A stretch of 64,000 nt of DNA from Zygnema cylindricum (Eukaryota > Streptophyta > Zygnematophyceae > Zygnematales > Zygnemataceae). Shown one piece after another: positions 1 through 10,549 of this stretch. How positions within the stretch are numbered: the first letter of the stretch is position 1; each line of letters opens with the position of its first letter. Location: NCBI GenBank assembly GCA_037447655.1, contig JBBHKE010001647.1, positions 1 through 64,000 on the forward strand, written 5' to 3'. The position numbers and the translations under genes were made by a program. The notes beneath the pieces are model-generated. The model was given only the letters and a program-made list of their open reading frames with translations. It did not search any database and was not told the DNA's origin.

Positions 1-1995
1 CCTAAATTACACTAACTGTTAGCGATAACAAGAATTGTAACATAAATTAGACAAATACTTAACGATAACAATAATTGTTACCTAAATTACACAAAATGTT
101 AGCGGTAACAAGAATTGTTACCTAACTTACACAAAGTGTTAGCGATAACAAGAATTATTATCTAACTTGCACAAATTGTTAGCGCTAACAATAATGGTTA
201 CCTTACTTACACAAATTGTTAGCTATAACAAGAATTGTTACCAAAATTACACAAACAGTAAGTGATAATAAGAATTGTTACCTAAATTACACAAACAATT
301 AGCGATAACAACAATTGTTAACTATATTACACAAACTGTTAGCGATAACAAGAATTGTTACCTAAATTACACAAACAGATAGCGATAACAGGAATGGTTA
401 CCAACTTTGACAAACTTTTAGCGATAACAAGAATTGTTACCTAACTTTCGCAAACTGTTAGCGATAACAGGAATGGGTACCTAACTTACACAAAGTGTTA
501 GGGATAACAAGAATTGTTACCTAAATTACACAAACTGTTAGCGATATCAAGAATTGTTACTTACATTACACAAATTGTTAGAGATAACAAGAATTGTTAC
601 CTAAATTTCACAAACAGTAAGCGATAACGAAATGGTTACCAACTTACACAAACTGTTAGTGATAACAAAAATTGTTACCTAAATTAGACAAATAGTTAGC
701 GATAACAAGAATGGTTACCTAAATTACACAATCAAAGCGATAGCAATAATTGATACGTAAATAACAGAAACAGTTAGCGATAACATGAATTGTTATCTAT
801 TACCACAAACTAGTTGCGCGAAGAGGAACTGTTACCCAACTTTTGCAAATTGTTAGCGATAACAGGAAGTGTTATCTAGCTTACACAAACTGTTAGCGCT
901 AACAAGAATGGTTACCTTACTTACACAAACTATAAGCGATAACAAGAATTGTTACCTAAATTACACAAACACTTAGCGATAACAAGAATTGTTACCTAAA
1001 GTACACAAACTGTTAGGGCTAACAATAATGGTTACCTAACATACACAAACTGTTAGCAATAACAAGAATTGTTATCTAATTTACACAAACTTCTAGCGAC
1101 AGCAAGAATTGTTATCTAAATTACACAAACAAATAGCGATAACATGAATTGTTATTTTACTTACACAAACTGTTAGAGTTAACAAGAATGGTTACCTAAC
1201 TTACACAAACTATTAGCGATAACAAGAATTGTTACCTATATTACACAAACAGTGAGCGATAACAAGAATTGCTACCTAAATTACACAAACAATTAGCGAT
1301 AACAAGAATTGTTCTCTAACTTACACAAACTGTTAGCTCTAACAAGAATGGTTACCAACTTACACAAACTATTAGGGATAACAAGAATTTTTAACTAAAT
1401 TAGACAAATAGTAAGCGATAACAAGAATTGTTACCTAAATTACATAAAATGTTAGCGGTAACAAGAATTGTTACCTAAATTACACAAACAGTTAGCGATA
1501 TCAAGAATTTTTACCTAAATTATACAAACAATTAGCGATAACAGGTAATGTTATCTAACTTACAAAAACTGTTAGCTCTAACAAAAATGGTTACCAACTT
1601 ACAGAAACTGTTAGCAATAACAAGAATTTTGACCTAAATTACACAAACTGTTAGCGATAACAATAATTGTTACATAAATTACACAAACTGTTAGCGATAA
1701 CATGAATTGTTATCTAACTTACACAAACTGTTTGCGCCAAGAGGAACTATTACCCAACTTTCGCAAACTATTACCAAGAACAAGAATTGTTATCTAGCTT
1801 ACACAAATTGGTAGCGCTAACAAAAATGGTTACCAAAATTACACAAACAATTAGCAATAACAAGAATTGTTACCTAAATTACACAAACAGTTAGCGATAA
1901 CAGGAATTGTTACCTAAAGTACACAAACTGTTATTTCTAACAATAATGGTTAACTAACTTACACAAACTATTAGCGATAACAAGAATTGTTACCT
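1..1995 (-). repeat. 40-bp satellite array, block 1 (minus orientation)
   Basis: About 50 head-to-tail copies of a 40-bp unit with diverged neighbours. Read on the plus strand, each unit runs through ACACAAACTGTTAGCGATAA and ends in GAATTGTTACCTAAATT. I define the opposite strand (GTGTAATTTAGGTAACAATT plus GTTATCGCTAAC) as the forward unit, so this block is on minus. Single-base and small indel differences are frequent, and units such as the one near 721-780 are clearly decayed. There is no open reading frame and no spacer-repeat alternation. The block ends abruptly at the LTR of element A1. Confidence 0.95.
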
Positions 1996-2749
1996 TGCAA
2001 TTCTGTGTCCTCCATTGGACTACAGAATACAGGATGCCTCTAGATACTGTTTAACTAACCCACATTAAGCCACGACCACTTCTGCCCAAGAAAGCAAATT
2101 GACAATTTGACTGCACCGCTGTGCAGCTTGGACTCCCCTGAGTTCGTAGCAAAAAGAATCATTGAAAACGGCCAACCAGCTGATAAGTTATAGGGTGGCA
2201 AATTTACCAATTTATACAAACACTCAGAGAGAGAGGACTATCTACCTAAATTTTCCTAAGTCCTAGTTTTTCCTAATTCCCTCTCACAGCTCCTATCTAC
2301 TACCTGTACAAACCAATCACAAAACTGTAAAGTACTAGAAAGTACTACTGCCGATTTACTTTCAGTACGGCCTCTGTTCGACAAGGCCATTAAGTGGACG
2401 CGTGTGCACTTTCCACTCGTGCGTACGTTCCTCGAAATTCCCCGACCGAATGATGTCTTCCCACGTGGCGCCAGGTCATGCCACGTCACTAAATGCCAAA
2501 ATGACCATTCCGAGATTTCGGCGATGATGTGCGCCGTTAGATTTGACGCGAAATTCAATCTCGGCCGTAATAAATACTTGCGCGATATTTGTTTCGCTGT
2601 CGAAACAAAATGCGCGATATCCATTTCAAACAAGTACAGTACTTCGTAATTTATAGAACTGTATCTATGTGTGGCGTTAAGGGTTTCAGTTAAATGAATC
2701 TAGTACATTACAATAGTTTAAATAGTAATGAAACCCTATATCTCCTAAC

Positions 2750-2827
2750 GGACTTCTACGACAGACTGGTTAGAGCTAACGGCTACGCCGCGCTCTGCCG
2801 GTCGGGGGTTCGAGTCCTGCCGGACTC
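2750..2827 (+). other. tRNA-like module in LTR (antisense to element)
   Basis: A 78-bp stretch lying opposite to element transcription. It has a D-arm/A-box-like part (TGGTTAGAGC) and a clear TpsiC/B-box (GGTTCGAGTCC) with a partly paired T stem. The acceptor and anticodon stems pair badly, so this is not a functional tRNA gene. The same 78-bp module is present in the other A LTRs at 8116-8193, 25409-25486 and 30790-30867. Confidence 0.6.
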
Positions 2828-2839
2828 AACCTTTTGTTG

Positions 2840-2859
2840 AGAGTGGCTTAAGCCACTCT
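2840..2859. repeat. 20-bp perfect palindrome in A LTR
   Basis: AGAGTGGCTTAAGCCACTCT reads the same on both strands and is followed by TT. It lies 12 bp after the tRNA-like module and is kept in all four A LTRs. It could be a hairpin or dimeric-protein site; its role is unknown. Confidence 0.8.
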
Positions 2860-3037
2860 TTAGTCCTTCCTATGGAGTTGAGGCAGCCATGGCTCCATTG
2901 CTCTCTCTCTCTCTCCTTCAGTGACTACAACAAGTATGGGGGCGAGAGAGAGAGAAGAGATAGAGGCAGGCTGCCTACATTTTCTTTTCTAATAAATTTA
3001 GACCTAGAAAATATACTAAAAACTACTTATTTCAACA

Positions 3038-3050
3038 CTCCCCTTATTTT
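3038..3050 (-). other. Polypurine tract of A1
   Basis: On the minus strand AAAATAAGGGGAG abuts the 3' LTR start TGTTGAAA. Position and composition fit the plus-strand primer site of an LTR retrotransposon. The pol stop codon lies directly upstream at 3051-3053. Confidence 0.85.
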
Positions 3051-4619
3051 CTAGTCAAATTTTAATTTTTCTTTTAACCCGCATTTCTCTCGACAATATT
3101 TTAATTTAGGAGAGGGCACAGGTTTGGTCATCATGTCAGCCACCATTTCTTCATCAGGTCTATACACAAGATTTAAAATTTTATTTTCAACTTTTTCTCT
3201 TACGAAGCTTAATCTTATGTCCATATGTTTTGCTTTGAAATGATGTTTTGGATTGGCTGCAATTGCGATTGCAGCTTGATTATCGCAAAAGATTTCATGC
3301 ACTCCCTCCTTCATATATCCCAGTTCTTGCAACAATGACTTCACCCACATTAGTTCTTTCACAGCAGAACAAGACGCCATATACTCAGCCTCCATAGTAG
3401 ACTGAGCAACCACCTTTTGTTGCTTACTGCTCCAACAACAAGCACCTTCCCCAACATACAACACATACCCAGAAGTACATCGTCTCATAGGTGCGTCCCC
3501 ATAACTGGCATCACTCCAAGTAGTGATGTCAGTGTGCTCCCCTCCCAAATGCAACCATAACTCTCTAGTTCCCACTAGATATCTCATGACTCTCTTGGCT
3601 GCCTCCCAATCCCTCTTCCTAGGATCATTAAGACTCCTACAGAGTACACCAACTGCCGCCGCTATGTCCGGCCTGGTACAATTCATAAAATAGATTAAGC
3701 TTCCTACGACCTGTCTATAAGGGATAGACTTCATGAACTCTCTCTCCTCCGGACTCATCTGATCGTCTAAGATCATCACTCCTCCTTCTACACTCCCATC
3801 ACTTACTTTTTTCAAGTCTATGGGAGTGGTACAATTGTTAGCATTTTCCATCTTGAATTTCTCAAGCATATTACCTATTGCTTCTTTCTGAGTAAGTCTG
3901 ATAATCTTCTTGCCCCTATCTCTCTCCATTTGGATCCCCAAAATATATTTTGCCTCCCCTAAATCCTTCTTATCAAATCTGCCCCTAAGATCTTTCTTTA
4001 GCCCATTGATATTCTCCAAAGACTTACTTAACACAAGCAGATCATCCACATAAATTGCAATAAAAATGACACCATTCTCATCTTCAAACATATAGATAGA
4101 ATGGTCAGAGTTGATCCGGATGTATCCCAGATCGGTGAGAAACTCATCTAGTTTCTTATTCCACTGTCGGGGAGCCTGTTTCAGTCCATATAAGGACTTT
4201 ATGAGCCTGCAGACTTTGCTCTCTTCTCCTTCTTCCACAAACCCCTCGGGTTGCCTCATAAAAATTTCTTCCTCTAACTCACCATTAAGAAAAGTAGTCT
4301 TAATGTCCATCTGGTGTATTTCTATGTCTTCCGCTGCGGCCAGACTGAGGAGAATCCTTACCGATGGGAACCGAACAACTGGAGCAAAGGTCTCCTCATA
4401 GTAAATCCCCTCTTTTTGGGTGGACCCCTTCGCTACCAATCGAGCCTTATACCTCTCAATTGTATTATCTGGGTTCAGTTTTATTTTAAATACCCATTTA
4501 CATCCAATAGGTTTTCTGTCTGGAGGGCAATCCGCTAGTTCCCAAGTATTTGCTTCCATGATAGAAGCCATCTCATCATTTATGGCTCTAATCCATCTTT
4601 CTTTCTCTGGACTATTCAC
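3051..4619 (-). pseudogene. A1 pol C-terminal part: reverse transcriptase and RNase H
   Basis: An open stretch of 522 codons, the best preserved coding part of the window. It holds the copia-type reverse transcriptase (first catalytic Asp in QMDIK near residue 105, the YVDD box at 190-193) and the RNase H domain (Asp in TWSDASYGD near 370, Glu in STMEAEYMA near 410-412, Asp in FCDNQAA at 446). The C-terminus ends just before the polypurine tract. Its apparent start is only the first Met after an in-frame stop near 4636. Homology continues upstream in the same polyprotein (PDEP..SYLEAVNSPEKERW in the sister copy). It therefore represents a broken polyprotein, not a separate gene. Confidence 0.93.
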
Positions 4620-6391
4620 TGCCTCTAAGTAAGACTAAGGCTCATCTGGGTGAGATAGCTTAGTTGCCTTATGGCCAACTTGTTTTTCCTGTATCCTTTT
4701 GCTGCTCCTCCTTCCTCCCTCAAACTGCGAAGCTGGAATGGATGGAAGTGTTGGATTTCTTCTCATTGTCTCATCGGCTCCTCGTCCATAAAAACGATAT
4801 CTTGTCCCGCTTCTTCTATCTCCTCGAAGTCCATAGGTGTATGTGAGGTTTCCGGTGAGTCTCCTGTATCTTCGATCTCCCCTGAATCTATAATCACAGT
4901 TTCACTCATGTCTTTTTCGGAAACGACTGAGTTCTCCTCACTTTCGGACTCAAATCTGATCCTTATCTTCTTTGTATATTTGAAGGAGTCAAATGACTTC
5001 CCTTCATCCATGACAACTAAGTGTTTGACCAAAATGATATCTTTCTTTGCTAAGTCATAGACTCTGTATCCCTTAACATCCTCATCATATCCCACAAAGT
5101 ATCCAGGTTTTCCCTTAGCATCTAGTTTACAGTTTTTCCTATCCGTGTCAAGACTTTAAACTTGGCTACCAAATACTTTAAGGTGTCAGATATCTGGTTT
5201 CCTTCCAACCCATCTCTCATAAGGTGCCACTCCCTTTATAGCTGAGGTAAGGACTCTATTTTTAATATAGTTGGCACATTTCATTGCCTCTGCCTAAAAT
5301 CTCTTTCCTATTTTCTTGTCTGCCAACATACTGCATGTACTATCTCTTAGTGTTCTATTCAACCTCTCAGCTACCCCATTTTGTTCTGGGTTATATGGTA
5401 CAGTTTTCTAGTGTTGCACTCCCTCATCTCTCAGATATTCCTCAAATTGGTTAGAGGTATATTCTCCCCCATTATCACTCCTTATCCTCTTAATAGGGGT
5501 TTCATGCAATTTCTCACTCCATGCTTTATATTCTTTGAAGTAAGTTGATGCTTCAGACTTATTTTTCAGAAAGTAGACTCTAGAGTATCTAGACCAATCA
5601 TCAATTATTGTCATCAAAAACCTCTTTCCTCCAACCGAAGGTACTTTTGCAGGTCCCCAAATGTCTGTGTGGACCAAATCTAACACTTTCTCACCTCTCT
5701 ATGTGGCGGCTTTGGGAAAGGGAAGTTTGTGAGCCTTACCTTGAGCACAACCACTACAATCATCCATCACTTCATTATCCCCAAACTGAATGCCATCTAC
5801 TACCCTAAGCTTTTTCATTTCCCTTAACCTATCAAAATGCACATGCCCCAACCGCTTATGCCAAATCATCACCTTAGGGACACCAACATAGTAAGCATTC
5901 TTCTTTTCATTACTCAAGTTAAGCTTAAACATTCCTTGGCTACCTTTATCTGCTGTAAAGTAAACTTCATCCCGATACTTAGCTGTAAAGACTCCCTTTC
6001 TAGTGAAAGTATCAAACTCTTTGTCATCTAACACAGACGTAGAGACAAGATTTTTACTCAGCTGAGGAATGTAAAGTACATTTGAGAATGTAAGTATCGA
6101 AGTCTTACCCTCCAGTAAGACTTTCAGATCTACTGATCCCACTAGATCTGGAGTAACCACTCTCCCATCCCAATACTCTATCTCTACAGTAGGAATCTTT
6201 CTTAACTTAGTGAAGAGTTCTTTATCACGACACATATGCATGGATGCACCTGAGTCGATGATCCATCCTTCCTGTGGAGCTTCCCGAATTGCTCCAAGGG
6301 CACACTTTTGCCTCCGAGGGATCTCCTTCTCCTCCAGACTCTCGTCAAGAAGAAGCTCCCCATCCTCCTCAGATGACTCATCCTCGGTTTC
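4620..6391 (-). pseudogene. A1 pol N-terminal part: protease and integrase
   Basis: Remnant of protease and integrase. The aspartic protease motif IIDSGAS lies near 6245-6265. The integrase zinc domain follows, with IWHKRLGHVHF (near 5830-5870) and CSGCAQGKAH (near 5740). The catalytic core has LVHTDIWGP and IRSDNGGEY (near 5480-5690). Stops interrupt the frame at 5696-5698 and 5405-5407, with others near 5295, 5157 and 4636. At each of these sites A2 has a sense codon, so they arose after the copies separated. The linker between integrase and reverse transcriptase is acidic and Ser-rich. Confidence 0.9.
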
Positions 6392-6394
6392 TCA
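6392..6394 (-). promoter_or_regulatory. In-frame TGA at the gag/pol border (shared with A2)
   Basis: TCA-TGA-GAA-ACC separates gag from the protease frame. The frame is open from here to the DSGA motif. A2 has the identical stop at 29050-29052, although every other coding lesion I compared is private to one copy. This fits a stop suppressed by readthrough to set the gag:pol ratio. A stop already fixed in a common defective parent is the alternative. Confidence 0.45.
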
Positions 6395-7345
6395 TGACAC
6401 TTTTGTAACCACAAGTGCCTTTTTCTTCCCTCCGGAAGAACCTCCTCCACGGTTCTCTTGGAGCCTCAGCTCTGATAGCTTGACACAATCTGCAATAAAG
6501 TGTCCCGAAGACCCTTTGGGGGCCTCTGTCCCCAAGACTGATCTCTTTCCCCTCTATAAGGTTTCTTCGGGTCCTTCCCCCATCGGTCCCCTCCTGCTGC
6601 TAGAGCTTGAATGCTCTTTCCTCCTCTCCTAATCTCCATTGTGTTTTCCTGCACAAGTATCATCCTGACTACCGTGTTCCATTTCCATGAACTATTAGGC
6701 ATTCCCTATACTCGGTACACTATGTTTTCGAACTCATCTGGTAATTTCATGATAAGTGTGTTAACTTTCATTTTCATTGTACCTGTCCACCCGGCACTTT
6801 CCATTTCCATATACAAACAAGAAAGATCATTACAGTAATCTAATATCTTTCCTCTTTTGTAAGTGTATCTCAATAGCTTTTGCTCAGCCAACTTGAGCTC
6901 CTCAATAGTTCCAGCTCTATAAATCTCCACTAAACTTTCCCACATCTTCCCCGCCTTGTAAATGTGAAGATGAGGAGTGGCCAAACCTTGAGTGAGGTGC
7001 CTCAGAATGAAGTTCTTGGCAGCCATGTTTACATCCTTCCACATTTGCGTATCGTTCTCCACAGTCTTCACGGTCGCCGCTCCCGATACTGTGGCAATAG
7101 GAGTGAGGGGTGTCTCCTTCCTTTTGTCCTTTTCAGACACACTGCTGTCCCCATCATCTGCCTCCTCCGCTGAGGCAGCCGTTGTTGCAGAGAACCTTAC
7201 TCCCCCAAATCCTGGTGGAGTTCCCGAAGGCGGACGTTTCACTTGTCCACTCACGATACCCCAGTATCGTTTTTCACACAAAGCTCCCATCATCATGGCT
7301 TCCCAATAGATGAACCCAGATCCATTGAAGGTGGGCACCCTAGAG

Positions 7346-7360
7346 GGTGGGCCCATAACC
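7346..7360 (-). promoter_or_regulatory. Primer-binding site, half-tRNA initiator-Met type
   Basis: GGTTATGGGCCCACC directly follows the LTR end on the minus strand. Its complement GGTGGGCCCATAACC is the 3' end of the 5' half of a plant-type initiator tRNA-Met, through the anticodon loop (CAU). Copia of Drosophila and Ty5 of yeast are known to use such cleaved half-tRNA primers. Most plant copia elements use the tRNA 3' end instead, and that site is absent here. Confidence 0.85.
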
Positions 7361-7573
7361 TGCAATTCTGTGTCCTCCATTGGACTACAGAATACAGGGA
7401 GCCTCTAGATAGTGTTTAACTAACCCACTTTAAGCCACGACCACTTCTGCCCAAGAAGGCAAACTGACAATTTGACTACACCCTTGTGGAGTCTGGACTC
7501 CCCTGAGTCCGTAGCAAAAAGAATCACTGAAAACGGCCAATCAGCCGATAAGTTATAGAGTGGCAAAGATGCC

Positions 7574-7581
7574 AATTTATA
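7574..7581 (-). promoter_or_regulatory. TATA-like box in A1 5' LTR
   Basis: On the minus strand GTATAAATTGG lies about 195 nt upstream of the gag ATG, in an otherwise GC-mixed LTR. The same box is in all four A LTRs. Transcription would start about 30 nt downstream, leaving a 5' leader of about 165 nt. Inferred from position and sequence only. Confidence 0.5.
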
Positions 7582-8115
7582 CAAACTCTCGGAGAGAGAG
7601 GACTATCTACCTTAATTTTCCTAAGTCCTAGTTTTTCCTAATTCCCTCTCACAGCTCCTATCTACTGCCTGTACGAAGCAATCACAAAACTGTAAAGTAC
7701 TAAAAAGTACTACTGCCGATGTACTTTCTGTACAGCCTCTGTACGACAAGGCCATTAAGTGGACGCGTGTCCACTTTCCACTCGTCCGTACGTTCCTCGG
7801 AATTCCCGCGACCGAATGATGTCTTCCCACGTGGCGCTAGGTCATGCCACGTCACTAAATGCCAAAATGACCATTCCGGGATTTTGGCGATGATGTGCGC
7901 CGTTAGATTTGACGCGAAATTCAATCTCGGCCGTAATATATACTTGCGCGATATTTGTTTTGCTGTCAAAACAAAATGCGCGATATCCATTTCAAACAAG
8001 TACAGTACTTCGTATTTTGTAGAACTGTATCTATGTGTGGCGTTAAGGGTTTCAGTTAAATGAATCTAGTACATTACAATAGTTTAAATATCAATGAAAC
8101 CCTAAATCTCCTAAT

Positions 8116-8193
8116 GGACTTCTACGACAAACTAGTTAGAGCTAACGGCTACGCCGCGCTCTGCCGGTCGGGGGTTCGAGTCATGCCAGACTC
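8116..8193 (+). other. tRNA-like module in A1 5' LTR
   Basis: Second copy of the 78-bp module. The B-box GGTTCGAGTC is kept, while the D-arm-like part is slightly mutated (CTAGTTAGAGC). Confidence 0.55.
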
Positions 8194-8402
8194 AACCTTT
8201 TGTTGAGAGTGGCTTAAGCCACTCTTTAGTCCTTCCTATGGAGTTGAGGCAGCCATGGCTCCATTGCTCTCTCTCTTTCTCCTTCAATGACTACAACAAG
8301 TATGGGGGTGAGAGAGAGAGAAGAGATAGAGGCAAGCTGCCTACATTTTCTTCTCTAATAAATTTGTCCTAGAAAATATACTAAAAACTACTTATTTCAA
8401 CA

Positions 8403-10513
8403 TATTTAACTTACACAAACTGTTAGCGATAACACGATTTGTTATCTAAATTACACAAACGATTTGCGATAACAATAATTGTTACCTAAATTAGACAAAT
8501 ACTTAGCGATAACTAGAATAGTAACCGAAATTATACAAACTGTTAGCGATAACAAAAATTGTCACCTAAATTAAGAAACAATTAGCGATAACAAAAATTG
8601 TTACCGAAATTACACAAACTGTAAGCGATAACAAGAATTTTTACCAAAATTACGCAAATTTTAGTGATAACATGAATTATAATCTCACTTACACAAACTG
8701 TTAGCGCTAATCAGAATGGTTACCGAACTCCACAAACTATTAGGGATAACAATAATTGTTACCTAAATTACACAAACAGTTAGCGATAACAAGAATTGTT
8801 ACCTAAATGACACAAACTCTTAGCGCTAACAATAATGGTTACCTAACTTACACAAACTGTTAGCGCTAAGAGAAATTGATACCTAATTTACACAAACTTT
8901 TAACGATAACCATAATTGTAACCTAAATTACACAAACAGTTAGCGATAACAAAATTGTTATCTAAATTACACAAACGGTTTGCGATAACAAGAATTGTTA
9001 CCTAAATTACACAAACAATTAGCGATAACAAAAATTGTTACCGAAATTGCACAAACTGTTAGCGATAACAAGAATTGTTACCTAAATTATGCAAATTTTA
9101 GCGAAAAACAATAATTTTTACCAAAATTACGCAAATTTTAGCGATAACAATAATTATTACCTAAATTACACAAACTGTTAGCGATAACAATAATTGTTAC
9201 CTACATTACACAAACAGTTAGCGATAACAATAATTGTTTCCTAAATTACACAAATTGTTAACGATAACAAAAGGGTTACCAACTTACACAAACTGTTAGT
9301 GATAACAAAAATTTTTACCTTAATTTGACAAATAGTTAGCGATAACAAGAATTGTTACCTAAATTACACAAACAGTTAGCGATAACAAGAATTGTAACCT
9401 AAAGTACACAAATTGCTAGCGCTAACAATAATGGTTACCTAACTTACACTAACTATTAGCGATAACAGGAATTGTTATCTAATTTAAACAATCTTTTAGC
9501 GATAACAAGAAATGTTACCTAAATTATACAAACAGCAAGCGATAACAAAAATTGTTATCTAAATTACACAAACTGTTTGCGCTAACATGAATTGTTACCT
9601 AACTTACACAAACTGTTAGCGCTAACAAAAATGGGTACCTAACTTACACAAACAGTTAGAAATTACAAGAATTGTTACCTAAATTACACAAACTGTTAGC
9701 GATAACAAGAATTGTTACCGAAATTACACAAACTGTTAGCGATAACAAGAATTGTTATCTAAATTAGACAAATACTTAGCGATAACAAGAATTGTTACTT
9801 AAATTACACAAACTGTTAGCGATAACAAGAATTGTTACCTAAATTACACAAACAGTTAGCTATAACAAGAATTGTTACCTAAATTACACAGACTTTTAGC
9901 GATAACAAAAATTGTTACAGATATTACACAAACTGTTAGCGATAACAAGTATTGTTACCTAAATTACACAAACTGTTAGCGATAACAAGAATTGTACCGA
10001 AATTAAGCGAATTGTACCGAAATTAAGCGAATTGTCAGCGATAACTGGAATTATTGTCTAACTTACACAAATTGTTAGCACTAACCAGAATGGTTACCGA
10101 ACTTACACAAACTATTAGCGATAACAATAATAGTTACCTAAACTTCACAAACTGCTAGCGATTATAAGAATTGTTGCCTACATTACACAAACAGTTAGCG
10201 ATAAGAAGAATTGTTACTTAAATTACACAAACTGTTAGCGATAACAAGAATTGTTACCGAACTTACACAAACTATAAGCGATAACAATAATTGTTACCTA
10301 AACTTCACAAACTGCTAGCGATTATAATAATTGTTGCCTAAATTGCACAAACACTTAGCGATAACTAGAATTGTTTTTTAACTTACACAAACTGTTAGCG
10401 CTAACAAGAATTGTTACCTAAGTTAGACAAACTATTAAAATTAACAAGAATTGTTACCTAAATTACACAAACTGTTAGCGATAACAAAAATTGTTACCTA
10501 AGTTACACAAACA
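8403..10513 (-). repeat. 40-bp satellite array, block 2 (minus orientation)
   Basis: Continuation of block 1 after the A1 insertion, about 52 units in the same orientation. A short duplication (GAATTGTACCGAAATTAAGC twice, near 9989-10025) marks local slippage. The block ends at a strand switch. Confidence 0.95.
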
Positions 10514-10549
10514 AATCTTATCCCAAACTGTTTGTGTAACTTAAGTAAC
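10493..10549. repeat. Satellite strand-switch junction (inverted repeat)
   Basis: Left arm 10493-10513 and right arm 10529-10549 are reverse complements with one mismatch (21-bp arms), separated by 15 bp. Left of it all satellite units are on minus; right of it all are on plus. The sequence from about 10516 (TCTTATCCCAAACTG) recurs at 35138 within an unbroken plus array. The breakpoint therefore falls within the few bases after 10513. Confidence 0.85.

Larger units (their letters stand above)
1996..3037 (-). repeat. 3' LTR of A1
   Basis: 1042-bp repeat, near-identical to 7361-8402. On the minus strand it begins TGTTGAAATAAGTAG and ends GGACACAGAATTGCA. It contains an antisense tRNA-like module, a 20-bp perfect palindrome, a CT/GA-rich run near 2902-2958 and a TATA-like box (2209-2216). 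Short frames inside it on both strands recur in broken form in the other LTR copies and look like non-coding LTR sequence. Confidence 0.93.
6392..7380 (-). pseudogene. A1 gag (UBN2-type nucleocapsid), broken
   Basis: Gag of a copia element. The ATG is at 7378-7380, 20 nt inside the 5' LTR, so the first residues are encoded by the LTR and the next (QVMGPP) by the primer-binding site. The N-terminal half (FNGSGFIYWEAMMMGAL, LRHLTQGLATPHLHIYKAG, AEQKLLRYTYKRGKILDYC) matches the UBN2/retrotrans_gag region of copia elements. A TAG at 6703-6705 replaces Gln of A2. A deletion of about 20 bp near 6507 removes the CCHC zinc knuckle that A2 keeps, and shifts the frame. The natural end of gag is probably the TGA at 6392-6394. 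Confidence 0.88.
1996..8402 (-). mobile_element. Ty1/copia retrotransposon A1, full length, degenerate
   Basis: A complete LTR retrotransposon in the order 5' LTR (7361-8402), primer-binding site (7346-7360), gag, protease, integrase, reverse transcriptase, RNase H, polypurine tract (3038-3050), 3' LTR (1996-3037). Integrase before reverse transcriptase is the Ty1/copia order. Both LTRs are 1042 bp and end in TGTTG...TTGCA. The flanking 5-mers are TACCT on the left and TATTT on the right, at the matching place in the satellite unit. I read them as one target duplication with two later C-to-T changes. The pol frame carries several stops and gag has lost its zinc knuckle, so the copy is not autonomous. 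A sister copy lies at 24656-31073. Confidence 0.93.
7361..8402 (-). repeat. 5' LTR of A1 (contains the gag start)
   Basis: 1042 bp, the same length as the 3' LTR. It differs from it by scattered substitutions, some C-to-T. It carries the promoter region, the antisense tRNA-like module at 8116-8193, the 20-bp palindrome and the gag ATG in its last 20 nt. Confidence 0.93.

Noticed and set aside
2256-2649. Open frames on both strands in the A LTR (and counterparts near 7700-8060, 25010-25350, 30390-30690)
   Set aside because: They fall wholly inside LTRs, overlap on both strands, lack known motifs and are cut differently in each copy. Non-coding LTR sequence.
2750-2827. Functional tRNA gene
   Set aside because: The B-box is good, but the acceptor, D and anticodon stems pair poorly and the anticodon region has the wrong length. 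Kept only as a tRNA-like module.
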